DNA from: an uncultured bacterium
GTDB lineage: Bacteria > Bacillota > Clostridia > Christensenellales > CAG-917
Assembly: GCA_949432885.1 (NCBI GenBank)
Contig: CASQXY010000006.1
Location: 1-64,000 of the forward strand
Direction of reading: 5' to 3'
Length of the DNA stretch: 64,000 bases
Shown: positions 46,265-55,746 of the stretch, one piece after another
Position numbering within the stretch: position 1 is the stretch's first letter
Layout of the letters: the number at the start of each line of letters is the position of its first letter
The notes under the pieces: generated by a model
What the model was told of the DNA's origin: nothing
What the model saw: the letters and a program-made list of their open reading frames with translations, nothing else
Database searches by the model: none
Program-made: the position numbers and the translations under genes

Positions 46265-49200
46265 TTGTTAAACTTCGTAAAAATCGAAGTCAGAGGCTTC
46301 AAATCGTTTGCGGATAAGGTGGAAATTCCCTTCAAGGAGGGCGTTACCGCCATAATCGGACCGAACGGGTGCGGAAAGTCCAACGTGTCCGACGCTATAC
46401 GCTGGACGCTCGGCGAACTGAGTGCAAAGCAACTGCGCGGCAAGAGCATGCAGGACGTTATATTCGCAGGAACGGAAAAGCGCAGAAGCATGTCCTACTG
46501 CGAGGTTTCGCTCACCTTCAACAACGAAAATCAAAGGCTGTTTCACACCTTGCCGTTCGACGAGGTGATTTTCACAAGAAAGCTGGACCGAAGCGGACTT
46601 AGCGAATATTATCTAAACAATTCGCGTTGCAACAGAAGCGATATTATCGCGCTTATCCGCGATACGGGTATAGGCAAGGAAGGCTATTCTATTATAGGTC
46701 AGGGCAGAGTCGACGAAATTATGTCCGCGAAGCCCGACGACCGCCGTCATATCTTCGAGGAAGCGGCGGGTATTTCCAAAAACAGGGCAGACCGCAATGA
46801 GGCGGAACGCAAGCTGGAAAAGACGAAGCTGAATCTTCAAACCGTAAACGAAGTTATCGCCGAAATCGAAAAGCAGATAAATCCGCTCAGAAAACAGGCG
46901 GAGGCGGCGCAGAAGTATTTCGACCTTACGGAAAAGCTGAAATATAACGAAGTCAATCTGTATCTTTACAATTACGATAACACGGAGGACAAAAAGCAGA
47001 AGATTCAAAGCCGAATAAATCAGTACGACAAGGAACTCCGCCTGAAAAATATGGAGTATCAGGAGTGCGAGCGAAAGTATGACGATTGCATTATCACCTC
47101 GGGCGGCATTGACAGGCTGTATGACGATTATAATGCGGAGCTGACCGCGCTCAAAGTCGACGCTGCGAGATTTGAGGGCGAGGCGAACGTCGTCAAGGAA
47201 CGTATTTCGCATATTCAGAGCGAGATAAAGCGTCTGAACGACGAGCTTACCTCTGTCGACAACCGTTTGAGCATACAGGACCAGATTATTCAGCGGACAA
47301 CCGAGAAAAAGGACGATGAGCTGCGCTCTTCCATACAGGCGTCCAAGGAGCTTGCGGAGGTGGAGGCAAAGCTCGTGAGCCTCACCAGTGCGCTCGACGG
47401 GCAGGAAAGCGACCTCGACGCTAGGAACAGGGAATACATAAAAGCGATAGAGGATTTGGGTGAGCTTAAAGCCAATATCTCGGGCTTGCAGGTGGAAAAG
47501 GAAATCAACGAGTCACGCGCAAAGACGCTCGGCGAGTTGCTTGTTCAGAAAAAAGCTAGGCTGGACGAGGAGCTTACAAATCTTGCAATATATGACGGCA
47601 ACGTTAAAGCCGCAAAGGAAAGAATGCGGCAGATAACCACAGAGTATAACGAGACTCTCTCCGAAAAACTGGAAGCGCAGGAAGCAGTGAAATCCTTTGA
47701 AGAGGATATAAAGAGCTTGGAGACAAAGCGCGTTTTTGCGGAAGGCAATCTGAAATTGGAAATGCAGATAAAGAGCGATTATTCCGGCTATCAGGAGGCA
47801 GTCAAAAAGCTGATGCGCGATTCCGAAGGCAATCCTATGCTCGCGTCCAAGATATGGGGCGTGCTAGCGGAGGTCATCGATGTCCCGACCGAGTACGAGA
47901 CGGCGATAGAATATGCGCTGGGCGGCGCTATGCAGAATATCCTTGTCGAGACGGAGACGGACGCGCGCGATTTGATAAACTACCTCAAACAGAAAAACTA
48001 CGGCCGCGTTACGTTCAGAGCGCACACGTCCTGCCGTCCGCATACGCTGACGGGCGAGAATATGGCGGTTCTCAACGAGCAGGGCTGTTGCGGTATCGCA
48101 AGCAATCTCATTCACTGCGACAGAAAATTCGACAGATTTATAGCTTCATTGCTCGGGACGACGGTCATTGTGAGGACGGTCGACGACGCGATAAGAATAT
48201 TCAGAAAGTACAATCAAGCGTTCAAAATCGTAACGCTGGACGGCGAAGTCTTCTCCAAGAGCGGCGAAATTACGGGCGGCTCGCGCAGGAGCTCCAACGG
48301 TCTGCTTTCTCAGGACAGGAAGATAGAGCAACTGCGCGAAAGTCTGGAAAGGGTGAAAAAGAATATTGCCACAACCACCGCGCTCATCACCGAAAAGCAG
48401 GCGGAGGTCGCAAGCTGCGAACAGAGCATAGACGGGCTCAATAAAGAGATTGCGGAGCTGCGTATCAACGTCGGAGTGAGCGAGGAGAGAGCAAAGCAGG
48501 CGTTCGACGTGACGGAGGCCTTGCAGAACGAGATAAGACAGGACGCCGAGGAATACGAAAACGTAAAAGCGCAGATAAAGGAATTGGCGAACAAACTTGC
48601 TTCCGTCGACACTCTCGAAAGGCTTGTGTCGGAAAAGAAGGGCGAGTACGAAAACCTCGTTGTCGCAAAATCGGAGAACAGCAAGCAGAAGAGCGAGAGA
48701 GAAATCGTATCTCAGCAGTTCACGGAATTGCGCGTCAAGGTTATGGGCATAAAGACGGCGATGGACTCCCTATCGCAGGAGCTTTTCCGCTTAGGCAGAG
48801 AGAAGAGCGAGTTGGAAGACGAGAAGCTAGATATTATTTCGAGGCTGAAATCGGAGCAGAACAAGCTGGATAATATCACAAACGCTCCCGAAAGAACGGA
48901 GTTTTCCAAGGAGGACGAGATTCGCATATCCAAACTGGAAAAGGACATTGCGGAGCTGTCCGAGCGCAAACGCACGATATCCGACGAGATTGTCGCAATA
49001 GACAAGCGCAAATCCGCTCTTTATGACGAAAGGACCGTTCTCACGGAGAAGAGGACGAGAGACGAAGGCATGCTCGAAAACGTGGATATCGACCTGCGCA
49101 ATCAGCAGGAGTATATACTGGACGTTTACGGGCTCACGTATACGGACGCGTTGGAGTTTAAGGACGAGGAGTTCAAGGCATACGGCGCGCAGACGGAAAT

Positions 49201-49849
49201 TACGGAACTGAAAAGAGCGAGAAACAGGCTCGGAGAGGTCAACCAGCTTGCGGTGCAGACTCTGAAAGAGACGGAAGAGCGACTCGCCGAGCAGGTGACT
49301 CAGCGCGACGATATCCAAAAGGCGTACGACGATATTTATATTGTCATACAGGCGCTCACGGAGGATATGCAACAGAAGTTCTCGGAGGCGTTTGAAAAGA
49401 TAAACGAGAATTTCAAGGACGTATTCTCGCAGCTTTTCGGCGGCGGAAAGGGCGAATTGCGCCTCGACACCAAGGAAACGGACGACGTACTTGAAGCGGG
49501 AATAGACATCTTCGCTCAGCCTCCCGGAAAGAAGTTGCAGAACATAGGACTTCTGAGCGGCGGAGAGCGCGCGTTGACGGCTATTGCGATACTGTTTGCG
49601 ATACTCAGATTGAAGCCGATGCCGTTCTGCGTGCTTGACGAAATAGAGGCCGCGCTCGACGACGCGAACGTAAACCTGTTTGCGGAATTCCTAAAAAAGT
49701 TTTCCGATTATACGCAGTTTATCGTTATCACGCACAGAAAGCCCACCATGCGCCACGCGGATACGATATTCGGCGTCACAATGGAGGAAAAGGGCGTCAC
49801 AAAGATAGTGTCTATCGAGTTTGAAGAGGCGGTTAAACACGCAAAATAA
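46265..49849 (+). CDS. smc: Chromosome segregation ATPase SMC
   Basis: SMC forms ring-shaped condensin with ScpA and ScpB to organise the chromosome. The 1194-residue protein has an N-terminal Walker A (GPNGCGKSNVSDAIRW, residues 32-39 core) and two long coiled coils (about 165-500 and 670-1020). The hinge lies at about 515-650. C-terminal signature LLSGGERAL is near 1096 and Walker B FCVLDEIEAALDD near 1121. The start is TTG at 46265, with TAAGG eight bases upstream; MLNFVKIEVRGFKSFAD aligns exactly with family N termini and no ATG would preserve them. It heads the smc-ftsY block. Confidence 0.96.
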   Translation: MLNFVKIEVRGFKSFADKVEIPFKEGVTAIIGPNGCGKSNVSDAIRWTLGELSAKQLRGKSMQDVIFAGTEKRRSMSYCEVSLTFNNENQRLFHTLPFDEVIFTRKLDRSGLSEYYLNNSRCNRSDIIALIRDTGIGKEGYSIIGQGRVDEIMSAKPDDRRHIFEEAAGISKNRADRNEAERKLEKTKLNLQTVNEVIAEIEKQINPLRKQAEAAQKYFDLTEKLKYNEVNLYLYNYDNTEDKKQKIQSRINQYDKELRLKNMEYQECERKYDDCIITSGGIDRLYDDYNAELTALKVDAARFEGEANVVKERISHIQSEIKRLNDELTSVDNRLSIQDQIIQRTTEKKDDELRSSIQASKELAEVEAKLVSLTSALDGQESDLDARNREYIKAIEDLGELKANISGLQVEKEINESRAKTLGELLVQKKARLDEELTNLAIYDGNVKAAKERMRQITTEYNETLSEKLEAQEAVKSFEEDIKSLETKRVFAEGNLKLEMQIKSDYSGYQEAVKKLMRDSEGNPMLASKIWGVLAEVIDVPTEYETAIEYALGGAMQNILVETETDARDLINYLKQKNYGRVTFRAHTSCRPHTLTGENMAVLNEQGCCGIASNLIHCDRKFDRFIASLLGTTVIVRTVDDAIRIFRKYNQAFKIVTLDGEVFSKSGEITGGSRRSSNGLLSQDRKIEQLRESLERVKKNIATTTALITEKQAEVASCEQSIDGLNKEIAELRINVGVSEERAKQAFDVTEALQNEIRQDAEEYENVKAQIKELANKLASVDTLERLVSEKKGEYENLVVAKSENSKQKSEREIVSQQFTELRVKVMGIKTAMDSLSQELFRLGREKSELEDEKLDIISRLKSEQNKLDNITNAPERTEFSKEDEIRISKLEKDIAELSERKRTISDEIVAIDKRKSALYDERTVLTEKRTRDEGMLENVDIDLRNQQEYILDVYGLTYTDALEFKDEEFKAYGAQTEITELKRARNRLGEVNQLAVQTLKETEERLAEQVTQRDDIQKAYDDIYIVIQALTEDMQQKFSEAFEKINENFKDVFSQLFGGGKGELRLDTKETDDVLEAGIDIFAQPPGKKLQNIGLLSGGERALTAIAILFAILRLKPMPFCVLDEIEAALDDANVNLFAEFLKKFSDYTQFIVITHRKPTMRHADTIFGVTMEEKGVTKIVSIEFEEAVKHAK

Positions 49850-49950
49850 GCGCTTAAACTGACAGTTATGTATATTTGACGGCGGTTTTGTGTATTTATA
49901 TTGGGTAGATAAACGCGCAAATCCGCTAAGAAAGAGCAAAGGCGGTGCAT

Positions 49951-50844
49951 ATGGGATTTTTTCAGAAGATAGCGCAGGCTATGAAAAAGACGAAGGACGC
50001 TTTTTCCAAAAAGCTGTTTTTCGCGTTTTCCGCAAGGGAGTTTGACGACGAGTTTTATGACAATCTGGAAGAGGTGCTTTTGACTGCGGACGTCGGCATA
50101 ACCGCGACGGAGAATATCATTGAGGAGCTCAAAGAAGAGATATTCAGAAGAAAGCTCAAAAAACCCGAGGAAGCGAAGGATTTGCTCAAACGCCTTATGA
50201 TTGAAGACATAGATTATGACGTGCCGGAGTACGAATATCCGCTTGTCATACTGCTTTCGGGAGTGAACGGCGTGGGCAAAACCACGGCGATAGGAAAGCT
50301 CGCGCATATGTTCAAGGAAAACGGGAAGTCCGTAGTCGTTGCCGCGGCCGATACCTTCCGCGCCGCCGCGAGCGAACAGCTGGAAGTGTGGGGACAGCGC
50401 GCGGGCGTCAGAGTGATACGCCACAACGAGGGCGCGGACCCTGCGGCGGTCGTATTCGACGCAATATCCTCCGCAAAAGCCAAGGGCAGCAAAGTGGTGC
50501 TTGTGGATACGGCGGGGCGCTTGCACAACAAGAAAAATCTTATGGCGGAATTGCAGAAGATTTGCAGAGTCGTGGACAGAGAGCTTCCGAACGCGGATTT
50601 CAGAAAGTATCTCGTGCTGGACGCGACAACGGGTCAGAACGCCGTGTCGCAGGCTAAGATTTTCAGCGAGGATATAGATACGGACGGCATAATTCTTACA
50701 AAGCTGGACGGTACTGCAAAGGGCGGAGTGGTGCTTGCGATATCCGAAGAAATCGGCTTGCCCGTCGTCTACGTCGGAGTCGGCGAGAAGATTGACGACC
50801 TTATTCCGTTTGACGCTACGGATTTTATAAACGCGTTGATTTGA
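49951..50844 (+). CDS. ftsY: SRP receptor FtsY
   Basis: FtsY is the membrane-associated SRP GTPase that receives Ffh-ribosome complexes. The 297-residue protein has a short basic N-terminal segment rather than the long acidic A domain of E. coli. The NG domain shows GVNGVGKTTAIGKLA near 104, [24 protein letters not shown] and TKLDGTAKGGVVL. ATG 49951 is preferred over GTG 49945 because AAAGGCGG lies at the right distance. smc-ftsY order is conserved in Firmicutes. Confidence 0.95.
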   Translation: MGFFQKIAQAMKKTKDAFSKKLFFAFSAREFDDEFYDNLEEVLLTADVGITATENIIEELKEEIFRRKLKKPEEAKDLLKRLMIEDIDYDVPEYEYPLVILLSGVNGVGKTTAIGKLAHMFKENGKSVVVAAADTFRAAASEQLEVWGQRAGVRVIRHNEGADPAAVVFDAISSAKAKGSKVVLVDTAGRLHNKKNLMAELQKICRVVDRELPNADFRKYLVLDATTGQNAVSQAKIFSEDIDTDGIILTKLDGTAKGGVVLAISEEIGLPVVYVGVGEKIDDLIPFDATDFINALI

Positions 50845-50854
50845 CGGAGAGAAT

Positions 50855-51058
50855 ATGCCTCGCAGAGAAGAACAAAGCTCGTATTCCGAGAAAATAATCA
50901 AGCTGTTTGACGAAATAGTTTTCGGCGACGGCGGTTCGGAGGATAAAAAACTTAAAAAGCTGTTCGGCTACTGCGATAAAGCGGAAGGCGCGGAGGAGGA
51001 GGCGAGGGCTGTCGAGGAGCTGCTCGGCAGGATTCTTGCGGGCGGCGCGAAAAGCTAA
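50855..51058 (+). CDS. Small acidic/basic protein of unknown function downstream of ftsY
   Basis: This 67-residue predicted protein is not recognised. It begins MPRREEQSSYSEKIIKLFDE, is very rich in Glu, Lys and Ala, and is likely helical with an amphipathic stretch at about 10-20 and again at 45-60. GACGGAGAG precedes its ATG, and it starts 10 bases after ftsY, so it is probably co-translated. A terminator follows. It could be an accessory of the SRP pathway or merely a small lineage-specific protein. Confidence 0.55.
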   Translation: MPRREEQSSYSEKIIKLFDEIVFGDGGSEDKKLKKLFGYCDKAEGAEEEARAVEELLGRILAGGAKS

Positions 51059-51110
51059 GAAATTCATTTTGATATTATAGCAGTATATAAATAAATTTCG
51101 TTATAAAATA

Positions 51111-51148
51111 AAGAGTGTATAGCAAAAACGCTTGACACTCTTTTTTTT
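51111..51148 (+). terminator. Terminator after the smc-ftsY transcript
   Basis: AAGAGTGT (51111-51118) pairs with ACACTCTT (51135-51142), followed by more T residues. The 3' arm overlaps the next promoter's -35. Confidence 0.75.
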
Positions 51149-51160
51149 ATGTCGTACTAT
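51132..51160 (+). promoter_or_regulatory. Promoter of ylxM-ffh
   Basis: TTGACA (51132-51137), 17 bases, TACTAT (51155-51160). The -35 begins inside the preceding terminator stem. Confidence 0.65.
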
Positions 51161-51198
51161 TGTAATGCAAAAATGCTTGACGGCAAGGCGGGGAGCTT

Positions 51199-51525
51199 GT
51201 GGATAGGTTTGAAATCTCGACGTTACGTTCATATTACGGTTGTCTGCTGACTGACAGGCAGAACGAGATGATTCGTATGCGCTATGACGAGGATTTGTCT
51301 TTCGGCGAGATAGCCGAGGAGTGCGGCATATCGAGGCAAGCGGTGCTGGACGGGCTCAACAAGGGAGTCAAGCATCTTCAAGAGATAGACGGCGCTCTTG
51401 CGCTTGTCGCGCGCGACGGCAGGGTTAAGGCTCTGCTGTGTGAAACAGAGGAGAGGCTGACTTCCGACGACGCCGAGGGCGCGATGAAATGCGTTGCCCG
51501 TATAAGAGAAATTTTGGAGGACTGA
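51199..51525 (+). CDS. ylxM: YlxM/p13-like SRP-associated HTH protein
   Basis: YlxM-like proteins sit directly upstream of ffh in Firmicutes and in Streptococcus/Mycoplasma-type systems can interact with SRP components. The 108-residue protein has a sigma region 4-like HTH at about 18-60 (LTDRQNEMIRMRYDEDLSF... IAEECGISRQAVLDGLNKG) and an amphipathic C-terminal helix. The start is GTG at 51199 with GGGGAG upstream. It ends exactly one base before the ffh ATG. Confidence 0.88.
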   Translation: MDRFEISTLRSYYGCLLTDRQNEMIRMRYDEDLSFGEIAEECGISRQAVLDGLNKGVKHLQEIDGALALVARDGRVKALLCETEERLTSDDAEGAMKCVARIREILED

Positions 51526-52863
51526 ATGGCTTTATTTGAAAACCTTTCGGACAGAATGAATCATATATTTTCCAAACTCCGCAACAAAGGCAAGCTGACG
51601 GAGTTGGAAATCAAGCAGGCTATGCGCGAGATTCGAGTAGCTCTTTTGGAGGCGGACGTCAACTTCGGCGTAGTCAAGGATTTTGTCGCTAAGGTGAGCG
51701 AAAAGGCGCTCGGCGAAGAGATTCTCAAATCCCTCACTTCGGGACAGCAGATTGTAAAAATAGTCAACGACGAGCTGGTGGCTCTTATGGGCTCCACTCA
51801 TCAGAAGCTTGCGGTTTCGGACAGACAGCCCACCATATATATGATGTGCGGCTTGCAGGGCGCGGGAAAGACGACAATGTGCGGAAAGCTCGCCGCATAC
51901 TTGAAAAGACAGAGCAAGAAGACGCTGCTTGTCGCGGGAGATATATACAGACCCGCCGCGATAGACCAACTTAAAGTAGTTGCGAAAAAGGCTGGGACGG
52001 AATGCTTTTCCATGGGTCAGATTGACCCCGTAAAGATTGCGAAGGAAGCGGTCGAATACGCGCTCAAAAACGGCTTCGATACGATGATTGTGGATACTGC
52101 GGGTCGTCTTCACATCGACGAGAAACTTATGGACGAGCTTGTGCGCGTCAAGAAAGCCGTCTCTCCGACGGAAATACTTCTTGTCGTTGACAGCATGACG
52201 GGACAGGACGCGGTGACCGTTGCGGATACTTTCAACAAAACCCTCGATATAACGGGCGTTATCATGACCAAGCTGGACGGCGATACGCGCGGCGGCGCGG
52301 CGCTCTCCATAAGAGCGGTCACGGGCAAGCCTATCAAGTTCAGCGGCACGGGCGAAAAAATGGAAGATATAGAGCCATTCCACCCCGAAAGGATGGCGTC
52401 GAGAATCTTAGGCATGGGCGACGTGCTTACGCTTATCGAAAAGGCGCAGGACGCAATATCCCAAGAGGAGGCTATAAAACTTCAAAAGAAGCTCAAAGAA
52501 AATTCATTTACGCTGGAAGACTATCTCTCTCAAATAGAGAGTATGAAGAAGATGGGAAGCCTCAGCGATATGGTTTCTATGATACCGGGGCTGTCGGGCA
52601 GGATGAAAGCGGGCGCGGCGAACATTGACGAGAATCAAATTTACCGCAATAAGGCGATTATACAGTCTATGACGGTGAAGGAGCGCAGAAATCCCGAAAT
52701 TATCAAGGCTTCGAGGCGCAAGCGCATTGCAAACGGCAGCGGCACAAGTATACAGGAGGTCAACGCGCTTCTCAAACAGTTCGAGCTTACAAAGGATATG
52801 ATGACCAGAATGCAAAAGGGCGGTATGCGCGGACTCAAAGGATTCAGAGGAATGCCGTTCTGA
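51526..52863 (+). CDS. ffh: Signal recognition particle protein Ffh
   Basis: Ffh binds signal sequences and the SRP RNA helix 8. The 445 residues contain the N domain, the G domain with [20 protein letters not shown] near 106, [24 protein letters not shown] and [14 protein letters not shown], and the methionine-rich M domain from about 305 ([16 protein letters not shown], and the terminal [11 protein letters not shown]). ATG 51526 abuts the ylxM stop. Its RNA partner is encoded at 30.6-30.85 kb. Confidence 0.97.
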   Translation: MALFENLSDRMNHIFSKLRNKGKLTELEIKQAMREIRVALLEADVNFGVVKDFVAKVSEKALGEEILKSLTSGQQIVKIVNDELVALMGSTHQKLAVSDRQPTIYMMCGLQGAGKTTMCGKLAAYLKRQSKKTLLVAGDIYRPAAIDQLKVVAKKAGTECFSMGQIDPVKIAKEAVEYALKNGFDTMIVDTAGRLHIDEKLMDELVRVKKAVSPTEILLVVDSMTGQDAVTVADTFNKTLDITGVIMTKLDGDTRGGAALSIRAVTGKPIKFSGTGEKMEDIEPFHPERMASRILGMGDVLTLIEKAQDAISQEEAIKLQKKLKENSFTLEDYLSQIESMKKMGSLSDMVSMIPGLSGRMKAGAANIDENQIYRNKAIIQSMTVKERRNPEIIKASRRKRIANGSGTSIQEVNALLKQFELTKDMMTRMQKGGMRGLKGFRGMPF

Positions 52864-52925
52864 CGGACAAAAGCGGCTTTGCCGCAGTAAATAAAAACAA
52901 TATTATCACATCGGAGGATAAGACA

Positions 52926-53177
52926 ATGGTAAAACTCAGACTCACCAGAATGGGCGCGACAAAGGCTCCTTTCTATCGTATCGTGGCAATGGATTCACGC
53001 AAGGCAAGAGACGGTCAGTATATCGACCAAATCGGATACTACAATCCCGTTTCCACGCCCAAGCAGATTGTAATCGACGCGGATAAGGCAAAGGCGTGGC
53101 TTGCTAAGGGCGCGCAACCCACCGATACGGTTATGGGACTTCTCATCACTCAAGGTATCGTGGAAAAGAAAAAATAA
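52926..53177 (+). CDS. rpsP: Small ribosomal subunit protein bS16
   Basis: S16 is a small-subunit assembly protein. The 83 residues begin [20 protein letters not shown] and include DQIGYYNPV, both family-typical. TCGGAGGATAAG precedes the ATG. It leads the rpsP-khpA-rimM-trmD set conserved across Firmicutes. Confidence 0.97.
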   Translation: MVKLRLTRMGATKAPFYRIVAMDSRKARDGQYIDQIGYYNPVSTPKQIVIDADKAKAWLAKGAQPTDTVMGLLITQGIVEKKK

Positions 53178-53189
53178 TCGGTGACTGAA

Positions 53190-53429
53190 ATGATTGAACT
53201 TGTGGAATATCTTGTGTCCTCGCTCGTGCCCGACGGCGATTATACCGTCGAGCAGAGAGACGGCGACGGAACAACCGATATTGTGGTTTCCATTTCCAAA
53301 AACGATATCGGCAAGGTTATAGGAAAGCAGGGCAGGATTGCAAAGGCTATCCGTACGCTTGTCAAGTCTGCAGGCGGCAGAGGAAGCGTCAGATATAACG
53401 TCGTAATCGAAGAAAAAAATGAAATCTGA
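53190..53429 (+). CDS. khpA: KH-domain RNA-binding protein KhpA
   Basis: KhpA pairs with KhpB/EloR in Gram-positive bacteria and binds RNAs involved in cell elongation. The 79-residue KH protein carries the GKVIGKQGRIAKAIRTLVK loop. I place the start at ATG 53190 (MIELVEYLV) because it aligns with known N termini; GTG 53181 is the alternative. Its 3' end overlaps rimM by 11 bases. Confidence 0.9.
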   Translation: MIELVEYLVSSLVPDGDYTVEQRDGDGTTDIVVSISKNDIGKVIGKQGRIAKAIRTLVKSAGGRGSVRYNVVIEEKNEI

Positions 53430-53922
53430 ATTCGAGATTGCAAGGATTGTAAAGCCGCGCGGACTTAAAGGGGAAATGAAAGTTGAGTTTTATTCCTCGG
53501 ACGTCGGGCGGCTTTCTCATCTCAAAAGATTGAAGCTCGACGGCGCGGAACGAAATATCGAAAGGATATCGGCGGACGGCGTGTACGGGTTTATCAAGCT
53601 TGCGGGAGTGGATAGCATAGAGGATGCGGAACTGCTCAGAGGGAAGTCGCTTTATGCCGTCAGAGAAGATTTGCCTAAGCTCGACGAAGGCAGACACTAT
53701 ATTGTGGACATTATAGGCTTGTCCGTCATCGTCGGCGGCGAACGCATCGGCGTCATAGCCGACGTGTTGCAATACGGCTCTGCGGACGTGTACGTCGTGA
53801 AATCGGAAAAAGCCTCGTTCAGCTTCCCTGCGATTGAACGCGTTATCGAAGATATCGACGTGCAAGGAGGCGCTATTACGCTGAATAAAGAAGCTTTTGA
53901 CAGCGTCGTAGTGTACAACTGA
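53419..53922 (+). CDS. rimM: Ribosome maturation factor RimM
   Basis: RimM helps 30S head assembly around S19. The 167 residues have the N-terminal RimM beta-barrel (FEIARIVKPRGLKGEMKV) and a C-terminal PRC-barrel domain (YIVDIIGLSVIV... SFPAIERVIEDIDV). The ATG lies inside the end of khpA, with AATCGAAGAAAAA as a weak ribosome site, so translation is probably coupled. Confidence 0.93.
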   Translation: MKSEFEIARIVKPRGLKGEMKVEFYSSDVGRLSHLKRLKLDGAERNIERISADGVYGFIKLAGVDSIEDAELLRGKSLYAVREDLPKLDEGRHYIVDIIGLSVIVGGERIGVIADVLQYGSADVYVVKSEKASFSFPAIERVIEDIDVQGGAITLNKEAFDSVVVYN

Positions 53923-54037
53923 TATTTTATAATACAAGAAATTCAATATAGTATTACCGCAAAATACCGCGCGAGGGCGCGGAGCGTCGCCGTATAACGG
54001 TCTTGATACGGCGTTTGCAATTTGTGACGGAGAATTT

Positions 54038-54757
54038 ATGCGCTTCGACATACTGACGATTTTCACGGGATATTTCGACGTGCTCGGATACAGCCTTTTA
54101 GGCAAGGCTATTGAGGACGGAAAGTTCGATGTGAAAATAACGGATATCAGGGAATATTCGCTCGATAAGCACAGGAAAACGGACGACGCGCCCTACGGCG
54201 GCGGCGCCGGTATGGTTATGACTCCCGACCCCATAGTGCGTGCAATAGAGGCGGTCGACCCTAATCACAAGGCGCGCAGGATATATCTTTCGCCGAGAGG
54301 AAGTACGCTCAATCAGTGTAAAGTCGAGAGCCTCGCAAAGGAGGATAGGATTCTGTTGCTGTGCGGCGATTACGAAGGTATCGACGAGAGAGTATTGGAG
54401 CTTTGTATCGACGAGGAGCTGTCTATCGGCGATTACGTGCTTACCGGAGGCGAACTTGCGGCGCTGGTCGTCGTGAATAGCGTTGCGAGATATATCGACG
54501 GGGTGCTCGGCAGCAGCGAATCTACCTCACAGGAGAGCTTTTCGGAGGGTCTTTTGGAATATCCCCAATATACCCGTCCCGAGGAGTACAGAGGACTGCG
54601 CGTGCCCGAGGTGCTTATAAATGGCAATCATAAAGATATAGAAAACTGGCGGCAGGCTAAATCAATCGAGATTACGATGCGCAGAAGACCTGACCTTATG
54701 GCAAAGACGGATATAGGAAAATTTCTTCCGAAAAAACCGAAGAAACGCCGCAAATAA
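54038..54757 (+). CDS. trmD: tRNA (guanine(37)-N1)-methyltransferase
   Basis: TrmD makes m1G37, preventing +1 frameshifts. The 239-residue SPOUT enzyme shows DDAPYGGGAGMVM, the knot segment LCGDYEGIDERVLEL and LSIGDYVLTGGELAALVV. GACGGAGAA precedes ATG 54038. It is separated from rimM by 115 bases with no clear promoter or terminator. Confidence 0.97.
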   Translation: MRFDILTIFTGYFDVLGYSLLGKAIEDGKFDVKITDIREYSLDKHRKTDDAPYGGGAGMVMTPDPIVRAIEAVDPNHKARRIYLSPRGSTLNQCKVESLAKEDRILLLCGDYEGIDERVLELCIDEELSIGDYVLTGGELAALVVVNSVARYIDGVLGSSESTSQESFSEGLLEYPQYTRPEEYRGLRVPEVLINGNHKDIENWRQAKSIEITMRRRPDLMAKTDIGKFLPKKPKKRRK

Positions 54758-54851
54758 CAGCTATAAAGTTTGCAAGACTCAAATTTAACGGCGTCTCGGA
54801 GTGGATAAATATAAATAAAATAAACGCATTCAAAGCAGGCGAAGACAGAAA

Positions 54852-55685
54852 ATGTATATTCAGTGGTTTCCCGGACATATGACAAAGGCGATAAGAATGA
54901 TGGAGGATAACCTCCGTCTTGTCGACGCGCTTATTTATGTCATAGACGCAAGGGCGGTTTCATCCTGCATAAATCCGCTGTTTTCTAGACTTACAAGCGG
55001 AAAGCGAGTGCTGTACGTCTTCAACAAGTGCGACCTTGTGAATTCCTCCGAGCTTGCGCGTTGGTGCGACAGATTCAAAAGAGAGGGCAAGGATTTTGTT
55101 AAAGCGGTCGGGGTGAGCGGTGATTGCTCGCAGATTGTTGCGGGACTAAAAGCGCTGATGAGCGACAAGCTGGAAAAATACGCGAAAAAGGGCGCGAACG
55201 TAAGCGTGCGCGCAATGGTCGTAGGCGTACCTAACAGCGGTAAGTCTACGATAATAAATTCCATGATAAAACGCGCGAAGGCTGTCACGGGAGACAGACC
55301 CGGCGTTACGCGCGGAAAGCAGTGGCTGTCGGTGGACGGGGTGGATTTCCTCGATACGCCCGGCACGCTTTGGGGCAAATTCGAGGACCAGAGCGTGGCG
55401 CATCACCTCGCATATATCGGCTCGATTAAGGACGGAATTTCCGATGTTTCGGAACTTGCGTGCGATTTTGCGCAGGAGCTTCAAACGATTTGTCCTTCCG
55501 CGTTCAATACAAGATACGGGATAACAGACTTTGACGGAACGTCCTACGAGCTGCTCCAAGAAATTGCTCTAAAAAGAGGTTTTAAGCTCCGCGCAGACGA
55601 ACCGGATACCGAGCGCGCGGCAAAGACTCTCATCGACGATTTCAGAAAGGGCAGATTAGGCAAAATCATGCTTGAATTGCCGTAA
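54852..55685 (+). CDS. rbgA: Ribosome biogenesis GTPase RbgA (YlqF)
   Basis: RbgA is a circularly permuted GTPase needed for 50S maturation. The order of motifs proves permutation: NKCDL (G4) at about 58 precedes GVPNSGKSTIINSM (G1) at about 125 and DTPGTLW (G3). The N terminus MYIQWFPGHMTKAIRMMED is family-specific. The 277 residues match B. subtilis RbgA (282). In many Firmicutes rplS lies between trmD and rbgA; here rplS has moved downstream of yraN. Confidence 0.95.
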   Translation: MYIQWFPGHMTKAIRMMEDNLRLVDALIYVIDARAVSSCINPLFSRLTSGKRVLYVFNKCDLVNSSELARWCDRFKREGKDFVKAVGVSGDCSQIVAGLKALMSDKLEKYAKKGANVSVRAMVVGVPNSGKSTIINSMIKRAKAVTGDRPGVTRGKQWLSVDGVDFLDTPGTLWGKFEDQSVAHHLAYIGSIKDGISDVSELACDFAQELQTICPSAFNTRYGITDFDGTSYELLQEIALKRGFKLRADEPDTERAAKTLIDDFRKGRLGKIMLELP

Positions 55686-55746
55686 ATGAAAGTTAAGAGT
55701 GCAATAAAACACAGTTAAAATGCGTTTTATACAAATTGAGGTCAAA

